Counted from the stretch's first letter, positions 53,451 through 62,882 are shown. The stretch: 64,000 nt of DNA from JANYHF01 sp963732765 (GCA_963732765.1 CAVTAS010000008.1:434001-498000); one strand, 5' to 3'. A program made the numbers and translations. The notes: generated from the letters alone by a model not told the origin.

Positions 53451-55167
53451 ATGCCAATAAAACTCTCCCGCGCCGCCTACGCCGGCATGTTCGGTCCCAC
53501 CACTGGCGACAAGGTGCGGTTGGCCGACACCGAACTCATTATCGAGGTCGAGAAGGATTTCACCACCTACGGCGAGGAGGTGAAGTTCGGCGGCGGCAAG
53601 GTCATCCGCGACGGCATGGGGCAGAGCCAGGTCACCAATGCAAAGGGGGCCGTGGACACTGTCATCACCAACGCGCTGATCCTGGATCACTGGGGCATCG
53701 TGAAGGCCGATATCGGAATCGTACGCGGTCGCATCTCCAAGATCGGCAAGGCCGGCAATCCGGACATCCAACCAGGTGTCGACATCATCATCGGGCCCGG
53801 CACCGATGTGATCGCCGGCGAAGGCAAGATCATCACGGCTGGTGGTTTCGACAGCCACATCCACTTCATCTGCCCGCAGCAGATCGAGGACGCCATGATG
53901 GCGGGCATGACCACACTCTTGGGTGGCGGCACCGGCCCCTCGCACGGCACGTTCGCTACGACGTGTACACCCGGCCCTTGGCACATCGAGATGATGCTGC
54001 GCGCGATCGATGCCGTCCCGATCAACATCGGCATCGCGTGCAAAGGCAACGCTTCGCTGCCCGCCCCGCTGATCGAGATGATCAAGGCCGGGGCCTGCGC
54101 CATGAAGCTGCATGAGGACTGGGGCACAACGCCGGCCGCCATCGACAATTGCCTGGCCGTCGCCGACGACCACGACGTGCAAGTCATGCTGCACTCCGAC
54201 ACGCTGAATGAGAGCGGCTTCGTCGAGGACACGGTGAAAGCCTTCAAGGGCCGCACCATTCACGCCTTCCATACCGAGGGCGCGGGCGGCGGGCATGCGC
54301 CGGACATCATCAAGATCGCGGGGCTGGCCAACGTGCTGCCGTCCTCGACCAACCCAACCCGTCCGTTCACGGTCAATACCATCGACGAACATCTCGATAT
54401 GCTGATGGTGTGTCACCACCTGTCGTCGAAGATTCCGGAAGACCTCGCCTTTGCCGAGAGCCGCATCCGCAAGGAAACCATCGCGGCCGAAGACATCCTG
54501 CACGATCTCGGCGCGCTCTCGATGATGAGTTCGGACAGCCAAGCCATGGGCCGCATCGGCGAGGTGGTGATCCGCACCTGGCAGACTGCGCATAAGATGA
54601 AAGTGCAGCGCGGGGCCCTGCCCGAGGACAAAGGGGCGGGCAATGACAATTTCCGCGCCAAGCGCTATGTGGCGAAATACACGATCAACCCAGCCATCGC
54701 GCATGGCGTGTCCACCCATGTCGGCTCGATCGAGGCGGGCAAGCTCGCGGACCTGGTGGTCTGGTCGCCGGCCTTCTTCGGCGTCAAGCCGGACCTGATC
54801 GTGAAGGGCGGCATGATCGTCGCCGCGCCCATGGGCGATCCGAACGCGTCCATCCCGACGCCCGCAGCCGGTGCACTACCGCCCGATGTTCGGCGCCTAT
54901 GGCAAGGCGGTGGCGGCGACAAGCGTGACGTTCGTGTCGGAGGCGGCAAAGTCAGGCGGGCTGGCCAAGCGCCTCGGTCTCGACAAGGAACTCGTGGCCG
55001 TCGAGAACACGCGCGGCGGCATTTCGAAAAAGAGCATGATCCACAATGACGCCACGCCCGAGATCACAGTCGACCCCGAAACCTACGAGGTGCACGCCGA
55101 CGGCGAGCTGCTGACCTGCCCGCCTGCCAAGGAACTGCCGATGGCACAGCGGTATTTTCTGTTCTAG
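53451..55167 (+). CDS. ureC: Urease subunit alpha, with one-base frameshift near residue 472
   Basis: Catalytic subunit that hydrolyses urea at a di-nickel centre. All active-site elements are visible: SHIHFICPQQ (first nickel His pair), the carbamylated Lys in CAMKLHEDWG, HSDTLNESGF, HTEGAGGGHAPDI, the catalytic His in MVCHHLSSK and the Asp in SSDSQAMGR. The frame leaves the family after NASIPTP, and resumes one base later as QPVHYRPMFGAYGKAVAATS through to AQRYFLF. The extra base lies in the CCC at 54861-54863; total length is 3n+1 and the corrected product is 571 residues. A sequencing insertion is likely because the remainder is fully conserved. Confidence 0.93.
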
Positions 55168-55218
55168 GTTGGACCGGTTAACCCCCCGTCCGACTCACTT
55201 ACAGTCCAAGGAGTCGTC

Positions 55219-55713
55219 ATGACAAAGACCGCCGAAAAACCGACGGCCAATGACCTCTACGAAGCAGACTTTTTCCTGTGGACCCAGGAACAGGCCCGGC
55301 TGTTGCGCGAGAAGCGTTGGAGCGACCTCGATCTGGAAAACCTTGCCGAGGAGATCAGGAGCGCGGGTATCTCACACAAGCATGAGGTTCGAAGCCGGCT
55401 GGACCTGTTGATGATGCATCTGCTCAAGTGGAAGTATCAGCCGGGGCGACGGACTCCAAGTTGGGATTTGACGATCTTCAATCAACGAAACGATCTGAAG
55501 GAGCATTTGGAAACAAGCCCGAGTTTGAACAAGCATCTTCATGACATTTTTCCCAAGCGCTATCTGGCCGCCCGGTTGGATGCGGAAAAAGAGACAGGCA
55601 TAGCGTTTGATCTGTTTCCTGACGAATGCCCCTTCAGTCTCGAAGAAGTCATGGACATCAAGTTCATGCCGGACGAGCCTGGAATTCTGAATTTGACTAA
55701 GAAAAAGAAATAG
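55219..55713 (+). CDS. DUF29 family protein
   Basis: A 164-residue protein of the DUF29 family, characterised by LYEADFFLWTQEQARLLR, a charged stretch DLENLAEEIRSAGISHKHEV and LLMMHLLKWKYQPGRR. The usual length and the C-terminal PDECPFSLEEVMD fit. It lies 51 bases behind ureC in the same direction, followed by a monooxygenase-like gene. Its base composition is lower in GC than the urease genes, with an A-rich end (KKKK tail), which hints at separate acquisition. Function unknown. Confidence 0.85.
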   Translation: MTKTAEKPTANDLYEADFFLWTQEQARLLREKRWSDLDLENLAEEIRSAGISHKHEVRSRLDLLMMHLLKWKYQPGRRTPSWDLTIFNQRNDLKEHLETSPSLNKHLHDIFPKRYLAARLDAEKETGIAFDLFPDECPFSLEEVMDIKFMPDEPGILNLTKKKK

Positions 55714-55726
55714 GCTGCACAGAACC

Positions 55727-56023
55727 ATGATCTACGTCATCGCCACCATCCAGGTGAAACCCGACAAGCATGCGACCTACCTCGCCGGTGCCCGTACCAT
55801 GATCGCGGCCACGCGCAAGGAAGATGGCTGCATCTTCTACGATCTTACGCAGAGCATCACCTCCCCCAACGAGTTCACCTTCGTCGAGCGCTGGACCACG
55901 CGTGAGTCGCTCGCGGCCCATTTCAATACGCCGCACATGGCGGTCTGGCAGGCGATCGGCAAGGACTGCGTCGCCGGGCGCGCCATCGAGATCATCACCT
56001 CGACTCAAGTCGAAACGCTCTGA
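55727..56023 (+). CDS. Antibiotic biosynthesis monooxygenase-like (YgiN type) protein
   Basis: A 98-residue ferredoxin-like dimeric fold protein. It starts MIYVIATIQVKPDKHATYLA and continues IAATRKEDGCIFYDL, FVERWTTRESLAAHFNTPHM, the standard ABM-domain pattern. Such proteins act as cofactor-free quinol monooxygenases or scavenging enzymes, but many have unknown substrates. It is within the urease operon between DUF29 and ureE (six-base gap to ureE), so it is co-transcribed with urease genes. No direct functional tie is known. Confidence 0.88.
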   Translation: MIYVIATIQVKPDKHATYLAGARTMIAATRKEDGCIFYDLTQSITSPNEFTFVERWTTRESLAAHFNTPHMAVWQAIGKDCVAGRAIEIITSTQVETL

Positions 56024-56029
56024 GGGCAG

Positions 56030-56491
56030 ATGATCCGCGCCACCCAGGTCGAACCGGCTGCCAGCGGTACTACGCCTCCGGAGGATCGCGTACTGCTCGA
56101 TTTCGATGCGCGGTATCGACGCCGCAATGCCATGTGTACGGAAAGCGGGCTGGAGTTCCTTCTCGACCTGGAGCGGGCGCAGCGATTGCGGCACGGTGAC
56201 CGGCTGGTCCTGGAAGACGGGCGGCGCATTCAGGTCACTGCGGCGCCCGAGGAACTGGTTGAAATACGCAGTGAAGCCATCGGTGGCCTGACGCGCCTCG
56301 CCTGGCATCTCGGCAACCGGCATTTGCCCGTGATGCTGGCGCCTGACCACATCCTGATCCGGCGCGATCACGTCATCGAGGACATGGTGCGCAGGCTCGG
56401 CGGCACGGTGACGCCCATGCAAGCCGCCTTCGATCCCGAGCGCGGCGCCTATGCCGGCGGCCATGTCCATGAGGGCGACGATGGCGCGTGA
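56030..56491 (+). CDS. ureE: Urease accessory protein UreE
   Basis: Nickel-binding metallochaperone that hands nickel to UreG, 153 residues. The N-terminal peptide-binding domain (LDFDARYRRRNAMCTESG, FLLDLERAQRLRHGDRL) and C-terminal metal domain (AWHLGNRHLPVMLAPDHILI and MVRRLGGTVTPMQAAFDPE) are complete. The tail is short (GGHVHEGDDGA), without the long His-rich extension seen in some species. It overlaps ureF. Confidence 0.95.
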   Translation: MIRATQVEPAASGTTPPEDRVLLDFDARYRRRNAMCTESGLEFLLDLERAQRLRHGDRLVLEDGRRIQVTAAPEELVEIRSEAIGGLTRLAWHLGNRHLPVMLAPDHILIRRDHVIEDMVRRLGGTVTPMQAAFDPERGAYAGGHVHEGDDGA

Positions 56492-57191
56492 TCTTGCGCT
56501 GGCTTCAACGTCGCCAGGTCAACAGCGGCGTCTGCTGCAGATCTGGTTTTCACCGTCGTTTCCGGTTGGTGCGTTTGCCTACAGCCATGGCCTGGAGCGG
56601 GCGGTGGACGCCGGCCTCATATCGGATCGCGCGAGCCTGACAGGTTGGATCGAAGATCTGTTTGCTTACGGATCGATTCGCAACGACTTGGTTCTGGCTG
56701 CGGCGGCTTGGCGGGCGGCGGCAACGGCGGATGCCAACGCGCTCGCGGAGACAGCTGAACTGGCTGCAGCCTTTCATCCCTCCGCTGAGCGCAAGCTCGA
56801 ATCCGTGACGCAGGGCGGCTCGTTCCTCGATGCCATCGATGCAGCCTGGCGCACTGGAACGATCCGCCGGTTACACATGTTCTGGCCTGGCGAGGTCGCC
56901 TATCCTGTTGCCGTCAGCGTGGCTGCGGCGGGCCACGGCATCGCTCTCGACGCGCTGCTGGAAGCTTACGCCGTCGCCTTCGTTGGCAATCTCGCCTCGG
57001 CCGCCATCCGCCTCAGCGTCATCGGCCAAACCGATGCACAGCATCTGCTAGCCGATCTTCTGAATACGATGGACCGCACGACTGCCGCCACCGCATCCAG
57101 CACCCTTGCCGATCTCGGCTCCGCCACCTTCTCGGCCGATCTCTGCTCGATGGAACACGAAACCCAATACACGAGGCTGTTTCGCTCATGA
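56481..57191 (+). CDS. ureF: Urease accessory protein UreF
   Basis: All-helical accessory protein that gates UreG activity during nickel loading, 236 residues. Landmarks are LLQIWFSPSFPVGAFAYSHG, LTGWIEDLFAYGSIRNDLVL, a Gln/Gly-bearing block VTQGGSFLDAI and the C-terminal SADLCSMEHETQYTRLFRS. I use the ATG at 56481, which overlaps the ureE end by 11 bases; upstream in-frame ATGs at 56451-56466 are possible. It overlaps the next gene by four bases. Confidence 0.93.
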   Translation: MARDLALASTSPGQQRRLLQIWFSPSFPVGAFAYSHGLERAVDAGLISDRASLTGWIEDLFAYGSIRNDLVLAAAAWRAAATADANALAETAELAAAFHPSAERKLESVTQGGSFLDAIDAAWRTGTIRRLHMFWPGEVAYPVAVSVAAAGHGIALDALLEAYAVAFVGNLASAAIRLSVIGQTDAQHLLADLLNTMDRTTAATASSTLADLGSATFSADLCSMEHETQYTRLFRS

Positions 57192-57898
57192 CCACTGCGA
57201 CCGCGCTTGCCAGACTTGGCGCCATTGCAGCGGTTGTGGGCGCAGTGGTGCTGGCCGTCGCAACGACCATGCACCCGATGAGCGCCGACCCGAATGTTCC
57301 GGTAGCCGCGTTCACGGAATATGCCGCAGATCGCCATTGGGTCTGGAGCCATGCGGGTCAGTTTGTCGGTGTGTTCGTTCTTGCCCTGTCGATGGTTGCC
57401 TTCGCAGACACGCTCGACGACGGCTGGTCCAGGGCGTTCGGGCGACTTGGCAAAGCAAGCGCAATTGGATTGATTGGCGTTGCAGCAGCGTTGCAGGCGG
57501 TTGACGGCGTTGCGGTCAAGCGACTGGTCGACCAATGGGCCGCGGCTCCGGTTGACCAGAAGGCAATGGCCTTCGAGGCAGCCTTTGCAGTCCGGCAGAT
57601 CGAAATCGGCCTCGCCGGTTATTTGAGCCTCTTGACCGGATTGGCGATCATCCTGTTCGGCTTGGCGATCGCTTGCGGCACCCATTATCCGCGCTGGTTC
57701 GGCTGGCTGGGGATTGTTGATGGCATGGCTTTTGCCGCTTCTGGATGGTCCCAAGCTGCGACCGGATTTTCGGACCAATCCATGATTTTGAGTATGACGG
57801 CGAGCTACGGGCTCTTGATTTGGATGATTGTGCTGGCCTTACTGCTCTGGCGATACGCGCGGCAAATCGATGCCCGCCAACAAGCGAGGACGACTTGA
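57188..57898 (+). CDS. Multi-pass membrane protein within the urease operon
   Basis: A 236-residue inner-membrane protein that I do not recognise precisely. About six hydrophobic spans are visible: LGAIAAVVGAVVLAVATTM, GQFVGVFVLALSMVAFAD, ASAIGLIGVAAALQAVDG, LAGYLSLLTGLAIILFGLAI, a WFGWLGIVDGMAFAASG span and YGLLIWMIVLALLLW. A tidy ATGA overlap couples it to ureF, and ureG starts two bases after its stop. It has no His-rich or HX4D motif of nickel permeases (NiCoT/HupE). Transport of urea, nickel or ammonium is conceivable but not shown by the sequence. Confidence 0.8.
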   Translation: MTTATALARLGAIAAVVGAVVLAVATTMHPMSADPNVPVAAFTEYAADRHWVWSHAGQFVGVFVLALSMVAFADTLDDGWSRAFGRLGKASAIGLIGVAAALQAVDGVAVKRLVDQWAAAPVDQKAMAFEAAFAVRQIEIGLAGYLSLLTGLAIILFGLAIACGTHYPRWFGWLGIVDGMAFAASGWSQAATGFSDQSMILSMTASYGLLIWMIVLALLLWRYARQIDARQQARTT

Positions 57899-57900
57899 GC

Positions 57901-58530
57901 ATGACTGGCACAAAACCCTCGAACGGCCCGCTCCGCGTCGGCATCGGCGGCCCGGTCGGGTCCGGTAAAACAACGCTCGCGGAGCAGTTGTGCAAGGCCT
58001 TCCGTAACCGCATCGACCTGTGCGTCATCACCAACGACATCTACACCAAGGAGGACGCCGAGATCCTGATGCGCGCGCAGGCGCTGCCGCTGGAACGCAT
58101 CATGGGCGTGGAGACCGGCGGCTGTCCGCATACGGCCATTCGTGAAGACTGTTCGATCAATCTCGCCGCCATCGCCACCATGCGGGGCAAGTTTCCCAAG
58201 CTCGATCTGATCCTGATCGAGTCCGGCGGCGACAATCTTGCCGCCACCTTCTCGCCGGAGCTGGCCGACCTGACCATTTACGTCATCGATGTGGCACAGG
58301 GCGAAAAGATCCCGCGCAAGGGCGGGCCAGGGATCACGCGCTCGGACCTGTTGGTGATCAACAAGATCGATCTGGCGCCGCATGTCGGGGCGAGCCTCGA
58401 GGTGATGGAGCGCGACGCTTTGCGCATGCGCGGCGACCGGCCGTTTGTGTTCACGAACCTGCGGACGGGCGAGGGGCTGGCGGCGGTGACGAGTTTCATC
58501 GAAAAGAGAGGTGGACTGATGGTCGGTTGA
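57901..58530 (+). CDS. ureG: Urease accessory GTPase UreG
   Basis: GTPase that drives nickel insertion into urease, 209 residues. The P-loop is GPVGSGKT (17-24), the nickel-binding CPH appears in ETGGCPHTAIREDCSIN, and the guanine-specificity motif is VINKIDLAPHVG. The ESGGDNLAATFSPELAD switch is conserved. The ATG at 57901 is in place two bases after the membrane protein gene. It is the last gene of the operon. Confidence 0.97.
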   Translation: MTGTKPSNGPLRVGIGGPVGSGKTTLAEQLCKAFRNRIDLCVITNDIYTKEDAEILMRAQALPLERIMGVETGGCPHTAIREDCSINLAAIATMRGKFPKLDLILIESGGDNLAATFSPELADLTIYVIDVAQGEKIPRKGGPGITRSDLLVINKIDLAPHVGASLEVMERDALRMRGDRPFVFTNLRTGEGLAAVTSFIEKRGGLMVG

Positions 58531-58599
58531 TGCGCAAAGAAGCGTACCGAATTCCGGCAAGCGCGGACGAAAATCGAGCCTTCGTGGGGATATGAAAAT

Positions 58600-59148
58600 C
58601 TAGAACCGGTGGCCGTAGCGCAGGCCGAGCGTGTCCATGCCCTCGTTCTCGGGCCGGGTATTCCAGTTCGAGACGTGGTCGAAAAACACCGACACGTTGT
58701 TGTGGGCGTCCAGGTTTACGCCCAGCTCCAGCGAGGGATGAAACAGCACGCTCGATCCCAGCGCCTTGCGGCCGGGGGTCCAGGTCAGCGCGCCATTGTG
58801 GAAAGCCGCGCCCATGCCGAGGGCGATATAGCCCATCGACCCGAACGGGGCCTGCCAGCGCAAATCGAGATAGCCCTTGCTGGTTTCGCCGCGCGTGTTG
58901 AGCGTTGCGCCGATTGCCGGCCGCAGCTCGCCGCCCAGGATCGAGCCGACCGGGCGGAACAGCACCTCCAGATTGGCGTCGGCCGCAGACTGTTCCTTCT
59001 GGAACCGGGCCCACATATTGGGCGGGTCATGGGCCAGCGCGCCAAGCTTGAGTTCGGAAATCAGCCCATCGGCCATTGCGCCCGGCGCCAAAAGCGCGCA
59101 GCAGGTAGCCACGACGACCGACAGGCAATATCTGGCAAACGGCGTCAT
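58600..59148 (-). CDS. pagL: Acyloxyacyl hydrolase / lipid A 3-O-deacylase (PagL-like)
   Basis: Outer-membrane beta-barrel hydrolase that removes the 3-linked acyl chain of lipid A, 182 residues. A signal peptide (YCLSVVVATCCALLAPGAMA-D) precedes the barrel. The catalytic His and Ser are H158 and S160 in FDHVSNWN, with a Glu (E167 or E169) in RPENEGMD. The protein ends in Phe (LRYGHRF), the usual signal for BAM-dependent insertion. It converges with ureG and is probably transcribed alone. It would remodel the outer membrane, like the bta genes remodel phospholipids. Confidence 0.85.
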   Translation of the reverse strand: MTPFARYCLSVVVATCCALLAPGAMADGLISELKLGALAHDPPNMWARFQKEQSAADANLEVLFRPVGSILGGELRPAIGATLNTRGETSKGYLDLRWQAPFGSMGYIALGMGAAFHNGALTWTPGRKALGSSVLFHPSLELGVNLDAHNNVSVFFDHVSNWNTRPENEGMDTLGLRYGHRF

Positions 59149-59249
59149 GACGGACCCTCTACCCGTGACGGGACGTACTAACCACGGGCGCGCAGCATCG
59201 GCACGTGGAATGTGATCCCGGTTGCGAGCAGTCCGTCACCTTGTGGCCG

Positions 59250-60431
59250 TCAGGTCACAGCGGCCACTGCGAAGAACCGCCCCAGGAAGGCCCGGTAGAT
59301 GCGCGTCAGCGCGACCAGATCGGCCACCGCCACACGCTCGTCGATGGCATGGATGCTTCTGTTCACCAGCCCGAATTCGATCACCGGGCAGTAGTCCTTG
59401 ACGAAGCGCGCATCCGACGTGCCGCCGCCTGTGGATAACTCGGGCGTGCGGCCGGTCTCAGCCTCGACGGCGGCGATCATGGTGTCGAGCAGCGGTCCCG
59501 GCTTGGTCACGAACGCATCGGCATTGCCATTGAAGGTCGCCTCCAGCTCCAGCCCGGTTCCTGCGAGCGCCGCCAGGGCCTCACGCCGGATCAGCTCGGC
59601 AAGGCTCGCTGCCGTATGGCGGTCGTTGTAGCGTACGTTGAAACGCGCCTCGACCGTGGCTGGAATGACATTGTAAGCTGGATTTCCAGTATCGATGGCG
59701 ACGATTTCCAGGTTCGATGGTGCGAAATCGGATGTCCCCTCGTCAAGCTGCAACGACTGCAGCGTGGCTGCTATTTTTGTCAGCCCGCGGATCGGGTTGT
59801 TCGCCAGCTGCGGATAGGCAGCATGCCCCTGTTTGCCGCTGACCACCAGCCGCCCGTTCAGGCTGCCGCGCCGGCCCGTCTTGATGGCGTCGCCGAGCTG
59901 CTCAGGGTTCGAGGGTTCCCCGACCAGGCAGGCGGTGGGCGTATGTCCGTTGGCCGCCATCCAGTCCAGCACTTTGACGGTGCCGTTGACGGCCGGCCCT
60001 TCCTCGTCGCCAGTGATCAGCAGGCTGATCGAGCCTTGGCCGAGCTGCGCGGGATCGGCCAGGAAATCCAGTGTGGCCGCCAGGAAGCAAGCGATGTTGC
60101 CCTTCATGTCGACAGCGCCACGGCCATAAAGGTACCCGTCCGCGATCACGGCGCCGAACGGCGGATGGCTCCAGCGGGCGGCCTCTCCGGTGGGCACAAC
60201 ATCTGTATGCCCTGCAAAGCACAGATGCGGGCCACCCCCGCCAATGCGAGCGAACAGGTTATCGACAGCCGGCGTGTTCGGGGCCGAGAATGGTAGCCGG
60301 TGGCAGGCGAAACCTGCGGGTGCGAGCACCGTCTCCAGCCAGGTCAGCGCCCCCCCTTCAGCCGGCGTGACGCTCGGACAGCGCACGAGCGCTTGCGTGA
60401 AGGCGATGGGATCGTGGGCGGATTGGGTCAT
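59250..60431 (-). CDS. dapE: Succinyl-diaminopimelate desuccinylase
   Basis: Zinc-dependent amidohydrolase of the lysine and peptidoglycan precursor pathway, 393 residues. Metal-site motifs are CFAGHTDVVPTGE, LYGRGAVDMKGNIA, the catalytic Glu pair ITGDEEGPAVNG, the VGEPS block and the C-terminal EFGLVNRSIHAIDE. The start at 60431 (MTQSAHDPIAFTQALVRCPS) matches family length. It follows the large binding-protein-like gene on the same strand with a 56-bp gap. Usually clustered with dapD; dapD is not in the window. Confidence 0.93.
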   Translation of the reverse strand: MTQSAHDPIAFTQALVRCPSVTPAEGGALTWLETVLAPAGFACHRLPFSAPNTPAVDNLFARIGGGGPHLCFAGHTDVVPTGEAARWSHPPFGAVIADGYLYGRGAVDMKGNIACFLAATLDFLADPAQLGQGSISLLITGDEEGPAVNGTVKVLDWMAANGHTPTACLVGEPSNPEQLGDAIKTGRRGSLNGRLVVSGKQGHAAYPQLANNPIRGLTKIAATLQSLQLDEGTSDFAPSNLEIVAIDTGNPAYNVIPATVEARFNVRYNDRHTAASLAELIRREALAALAGTGLELEATFNGNADAFVTKPGPLLDTMIAAVEAETGRTPELSTGGGTSDARFVKDYCPVIEFGLVNRSIHAIDERVAVADLVALTRIYRAFLGRFFAVAAVT

Positions 60432-60487
60432 GGAGATCGAATGCCACAAGCCGGTATGAGTTGATAGAGGGCGCCCCGGCCCAGGCT

Positions 60488-62479
60488 CTATTGCACCGCC
60501 GGCACATTGCCGGAGAGTTGCTGCTTGCCAAGATGGCCGAGCACGATATCGGCATACTTTCCATCAACTTTGAGGGCGGCAATACCGGCGTCCAGTCGCT
60601 TCAATGCGGCCACCCCCTCGGCGTTGTCCTTGGCGGCGATGGCGCAGATGTCCATCGTGGCGACCGGGCGCCGCGCGACTTCGATGGTGTCGGCCAGGCC
60701 GATTTGCTGCAGCGCCGCGCGACCGCCGAGATCGTCGGTGAGCACGGCATCGACGTCGCCTTGGTCGAGGGCGGCAAAACAGGCTGCCAAGCTTGGGCGC
60801 TGCAGCAGCGTGATCAGATCTTCCTTCAGCCAGCGACGTCCGCCGGAATCTAGGCTGGACATGTCACTACCGGTGGCGACACAGATCGAGCGGCCAACCA
60901 GCTGCTCGTCGCGCTCGAAGGTTACGTCCGAGCCGTTGCGAACGAACAGCACTTCGAGGGTCTGGAAGATCGGTTTGGAGAAGACGTAGCGGTCGCACAG
61001 CGTTGCGGCGGCGGCCGAAAGCTCCTGGGCGTGCTCGCAATCCGGCTTTGCGAACGGCAGACCGATGCGGCCCGACTTGGCATCCGGCTTGGCATCAGTC
61101 AGCCATTTCAAGGTGCCTGCGTCGTCGGGCAGCCATTCGATTCCCGTTACGTCGGCTTTTAGGCCGGCCTTGACGATTTCGGCCAGCAGTCCGCCCTTGG
61201 CGTCCTTTTCGCTGGTCAGCGCCGTCGTGGCGAATGCGGCCACGTCCACCGATATTGGCGCGGCAACTGGTGCTGCAAGAGCCATCTTGGGGGTCGCCTC
61301 GGGCGCTGCCGCCGGCGCAGCTTCGGCCGGCGCTACCTCCGCGGGAGACAACGCCAGCGCCGACGAGGTTGCCGGGGTCGAGGCTGCCGTCACAACTTTA
61401 GCGGCCGGCGATGTCAATGGCGCGATCGCCGGCAGGATTTGGGCCATGACCGGTCGCGCCGGCTCGTAGCGTGGCCAGCCAAGCACCTCAGCCCGGCCGT
61501 CGAGTTCGCGCCATAACCCCTTGTGGTCGGCGCCGCGCAACTGCTCGACAACTTTCGGCAGGGAACGGATGAATTGCAGAACGGGTGCATACCGCGCGTG
61601 AGTTGGGCGCCAGTTGAAGGTCGCGAGCAAGCTGGCCACGGTTACGGTGGAAACCCCTGCGGCCGGTGCAAGTCCGTTGGTGTCGTCCGGCATTGCGGTA
61701 TGGCGGCCGTAGGTTCCAGCAAGCACCGCTACGTCCGGGATCGGCAGAATATGCAGCCCTTTGTCGGGCGGCAGAGTTGCCAGCGTTTCGTCGTCTTCCT
61801 CAAGCGTCAGCAAAAGCGCCTTGGCCTCGCCGCTGGCGATCTCGCCAATGGCCGTGCCCAAGGGCACGCCGGCAATGTCGGCAGCAATCGCCAGTTGGCC
61901 GAACAGCGAACGAGCGGTGACAAAACTGTCGCTGTCGGCGCCCGGCACGAGCACGCGCTGACCGGCGAGGTCGCTAATCGCGGTGACGTCGGGCGAGGCC
62001 ACCAGGTACACAGTCTTGTCGTAGAGTTTCGCCACCGCGCTCAGCCGGGTATCGACGCCGCGCAGATCGCCGGTGAGACGCGCGTAGGCTAGGATGTCGG
62101 CGTTGACCACAGCCATATCGATGCCGCGCATGTGCAGCAGGTCGCGCATGTTGGCGATCGGCCCGAGCCCACGCACCGGGAGAATGCGAGTAAGACCGGC
62201 GGCGGAAAAGGCGCGCGCAAGCTCACCGATGCTGTCCTCGTCGCTGCCAGCGGTGGCGGGCAGCGCTTCCGTCATAATGGAAATGTTGGCTTCCGGCACC
62301 AAGGCCTTGGGGCGCTTGGCGGCGGATCCCGGCTTCGTCGCCGTGGGAGCGGCCTGAGCACCGGGGGGCGCCGGAACTGTGCGCACGGTCTTGGCGTCAG
62401 CCTCGAACGTCAGCATAGCGCCAGCAATCCCGACGGCGGCCAGGCAGTGGACGATCCAGACAGATTTGCGCAAACGCAT
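60488..62479 (-). CDS. Exported protein with two solute-binding domains (TAXI-like plus SBP_bac_3-like)
   Basis: A 663-residue exported protein. The N terminus has a signal peptide (SVWIVHCLAAVGIAGAMLTF). A first periplasmic-binding domain (about 45-330) resembles TAXI-type TRAP receptors: NISIMTEALPATAGSDEDSI, ADILAYARLTGDLR, YLVASPDVTAISDLAGQRV. A long Ala/Pro linker (about 395-440) leads to a second domain (about 445-655) of the amino-acid-binding type: FVRNGSDVTFERDEQLVGR, ICVATGSDMSSLDSGG and GDVDAVLTDDLGGRAALQQI. GGGAG precedes the ATG at 62479. No transporter membrane genes lie nearby, so a sensory or scaffolding role is possible. It is divergent from a second such gene. Confidence 0.8.
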   Translation of the reverse strand: MRLRKSVWIVHCLAAVGIAGAMLTFEADAKTVRTVPAPPGAQAAPTATKPGSAAKRPKALVPEANISIMTEALPATAGSDEDSIGELARAFSAAGLTRILPVRGLGPIANMRDLLHMRGIDMAVVNADILAYARLTGDLRGVDTRLSAVAKLYDKTVYLVASPDVTAISDLAGQRVLVPGADSDSFVTARSLFGQLAIAADIAGVPLGTAIGEIASGEAKALLLTLEEDDETLATLPPDKGLHILPIPDVAVLAGTYGRHTAMPDDTNGLAPAAGVSTVTVASLLATFNWRPTHARYAPVLQFIRSLPKVVEQLRGADHKGLWRELDGRAEVLGWPRYEPARPVMAQILPAIAPLTSPAAKVVTAASTPATSSALALSPAEVAPAEAAPAAAPEATPKMALAAPVAAPISVDVAAFATTALTSEKDAKGGLLAEIVKAGLKADVTGIEWLPDDAGTLKWLTDAKPDAKSGRIGLPFAKPDCEHAQELSAAAATLCDRYVFSKPIFQTLEVLFVRNGSDVTFERDEQLVGRSICVATGSDMSSLDSGGRRWLKEDLITLLQRPSLAACFAALDQGDVDAVLTDDLGGRAALQQIGLADTIEVARRPVATMDICAIAAKDNAEGVAALKRLDAGIAALKVDGKYADIVLGHLGKQQLSGNVPAVQ

Positions 62480-62882
62480 GCGGGGAGGCTCCCTTTGACC
62501 ATGCACGACGAGCCGCAGCCAGGGCTGTCGCGGATTATAGCGCCCGCAAGGCGAAGTGGGGTCGGTAGCGACGGAAGGGGGCGGCTTCAAGGCGAGGGCA
62601 ATACGACGCGAGTTGGCCCGGCTTCCCGGGATCGTCTGCTTTTCGCGCCTCTCTGCCGCAAGCTGGCCGCAATAATGGCGGATGGGGATTTGTCGCACGG
62701 CATGTGGGGCGCGGTTCGGGCCGCGTTGCGGGTTACGACAGCTATAGACTGAGTGTGGAATACCCAAGGGCTGCTCTTCGTCTGGGAATCAGGGCATGTT
62801 GCGGCGTGAGCGGGAGGCAATCCCGGATGCTGCCAAGCCGATGGTTCCGCAAAAGAAACGCTGAGCAAGGGAGTTTGTTTCC
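62480..62882. promoter_or_regulatory. Divergent intergenic region of the two binding-protein-like genes
   Basis: About 400 bp that must hold the promoters of both exported-protein genes. The open frame entering it from the left is the non-conserved upstream extension of the minus-strand gene. I cannot assign promoter boxes or an operator with confidence. Confidence 0.5.

Noticed and set aside
57188..57898. Assignment of the membrane protein in the urease operon as a nickel permease
   Set aside because: None of the histidine/aspartate motifs of NiCoT or HupE/UreJ proteins are visible; context alone is not enough.
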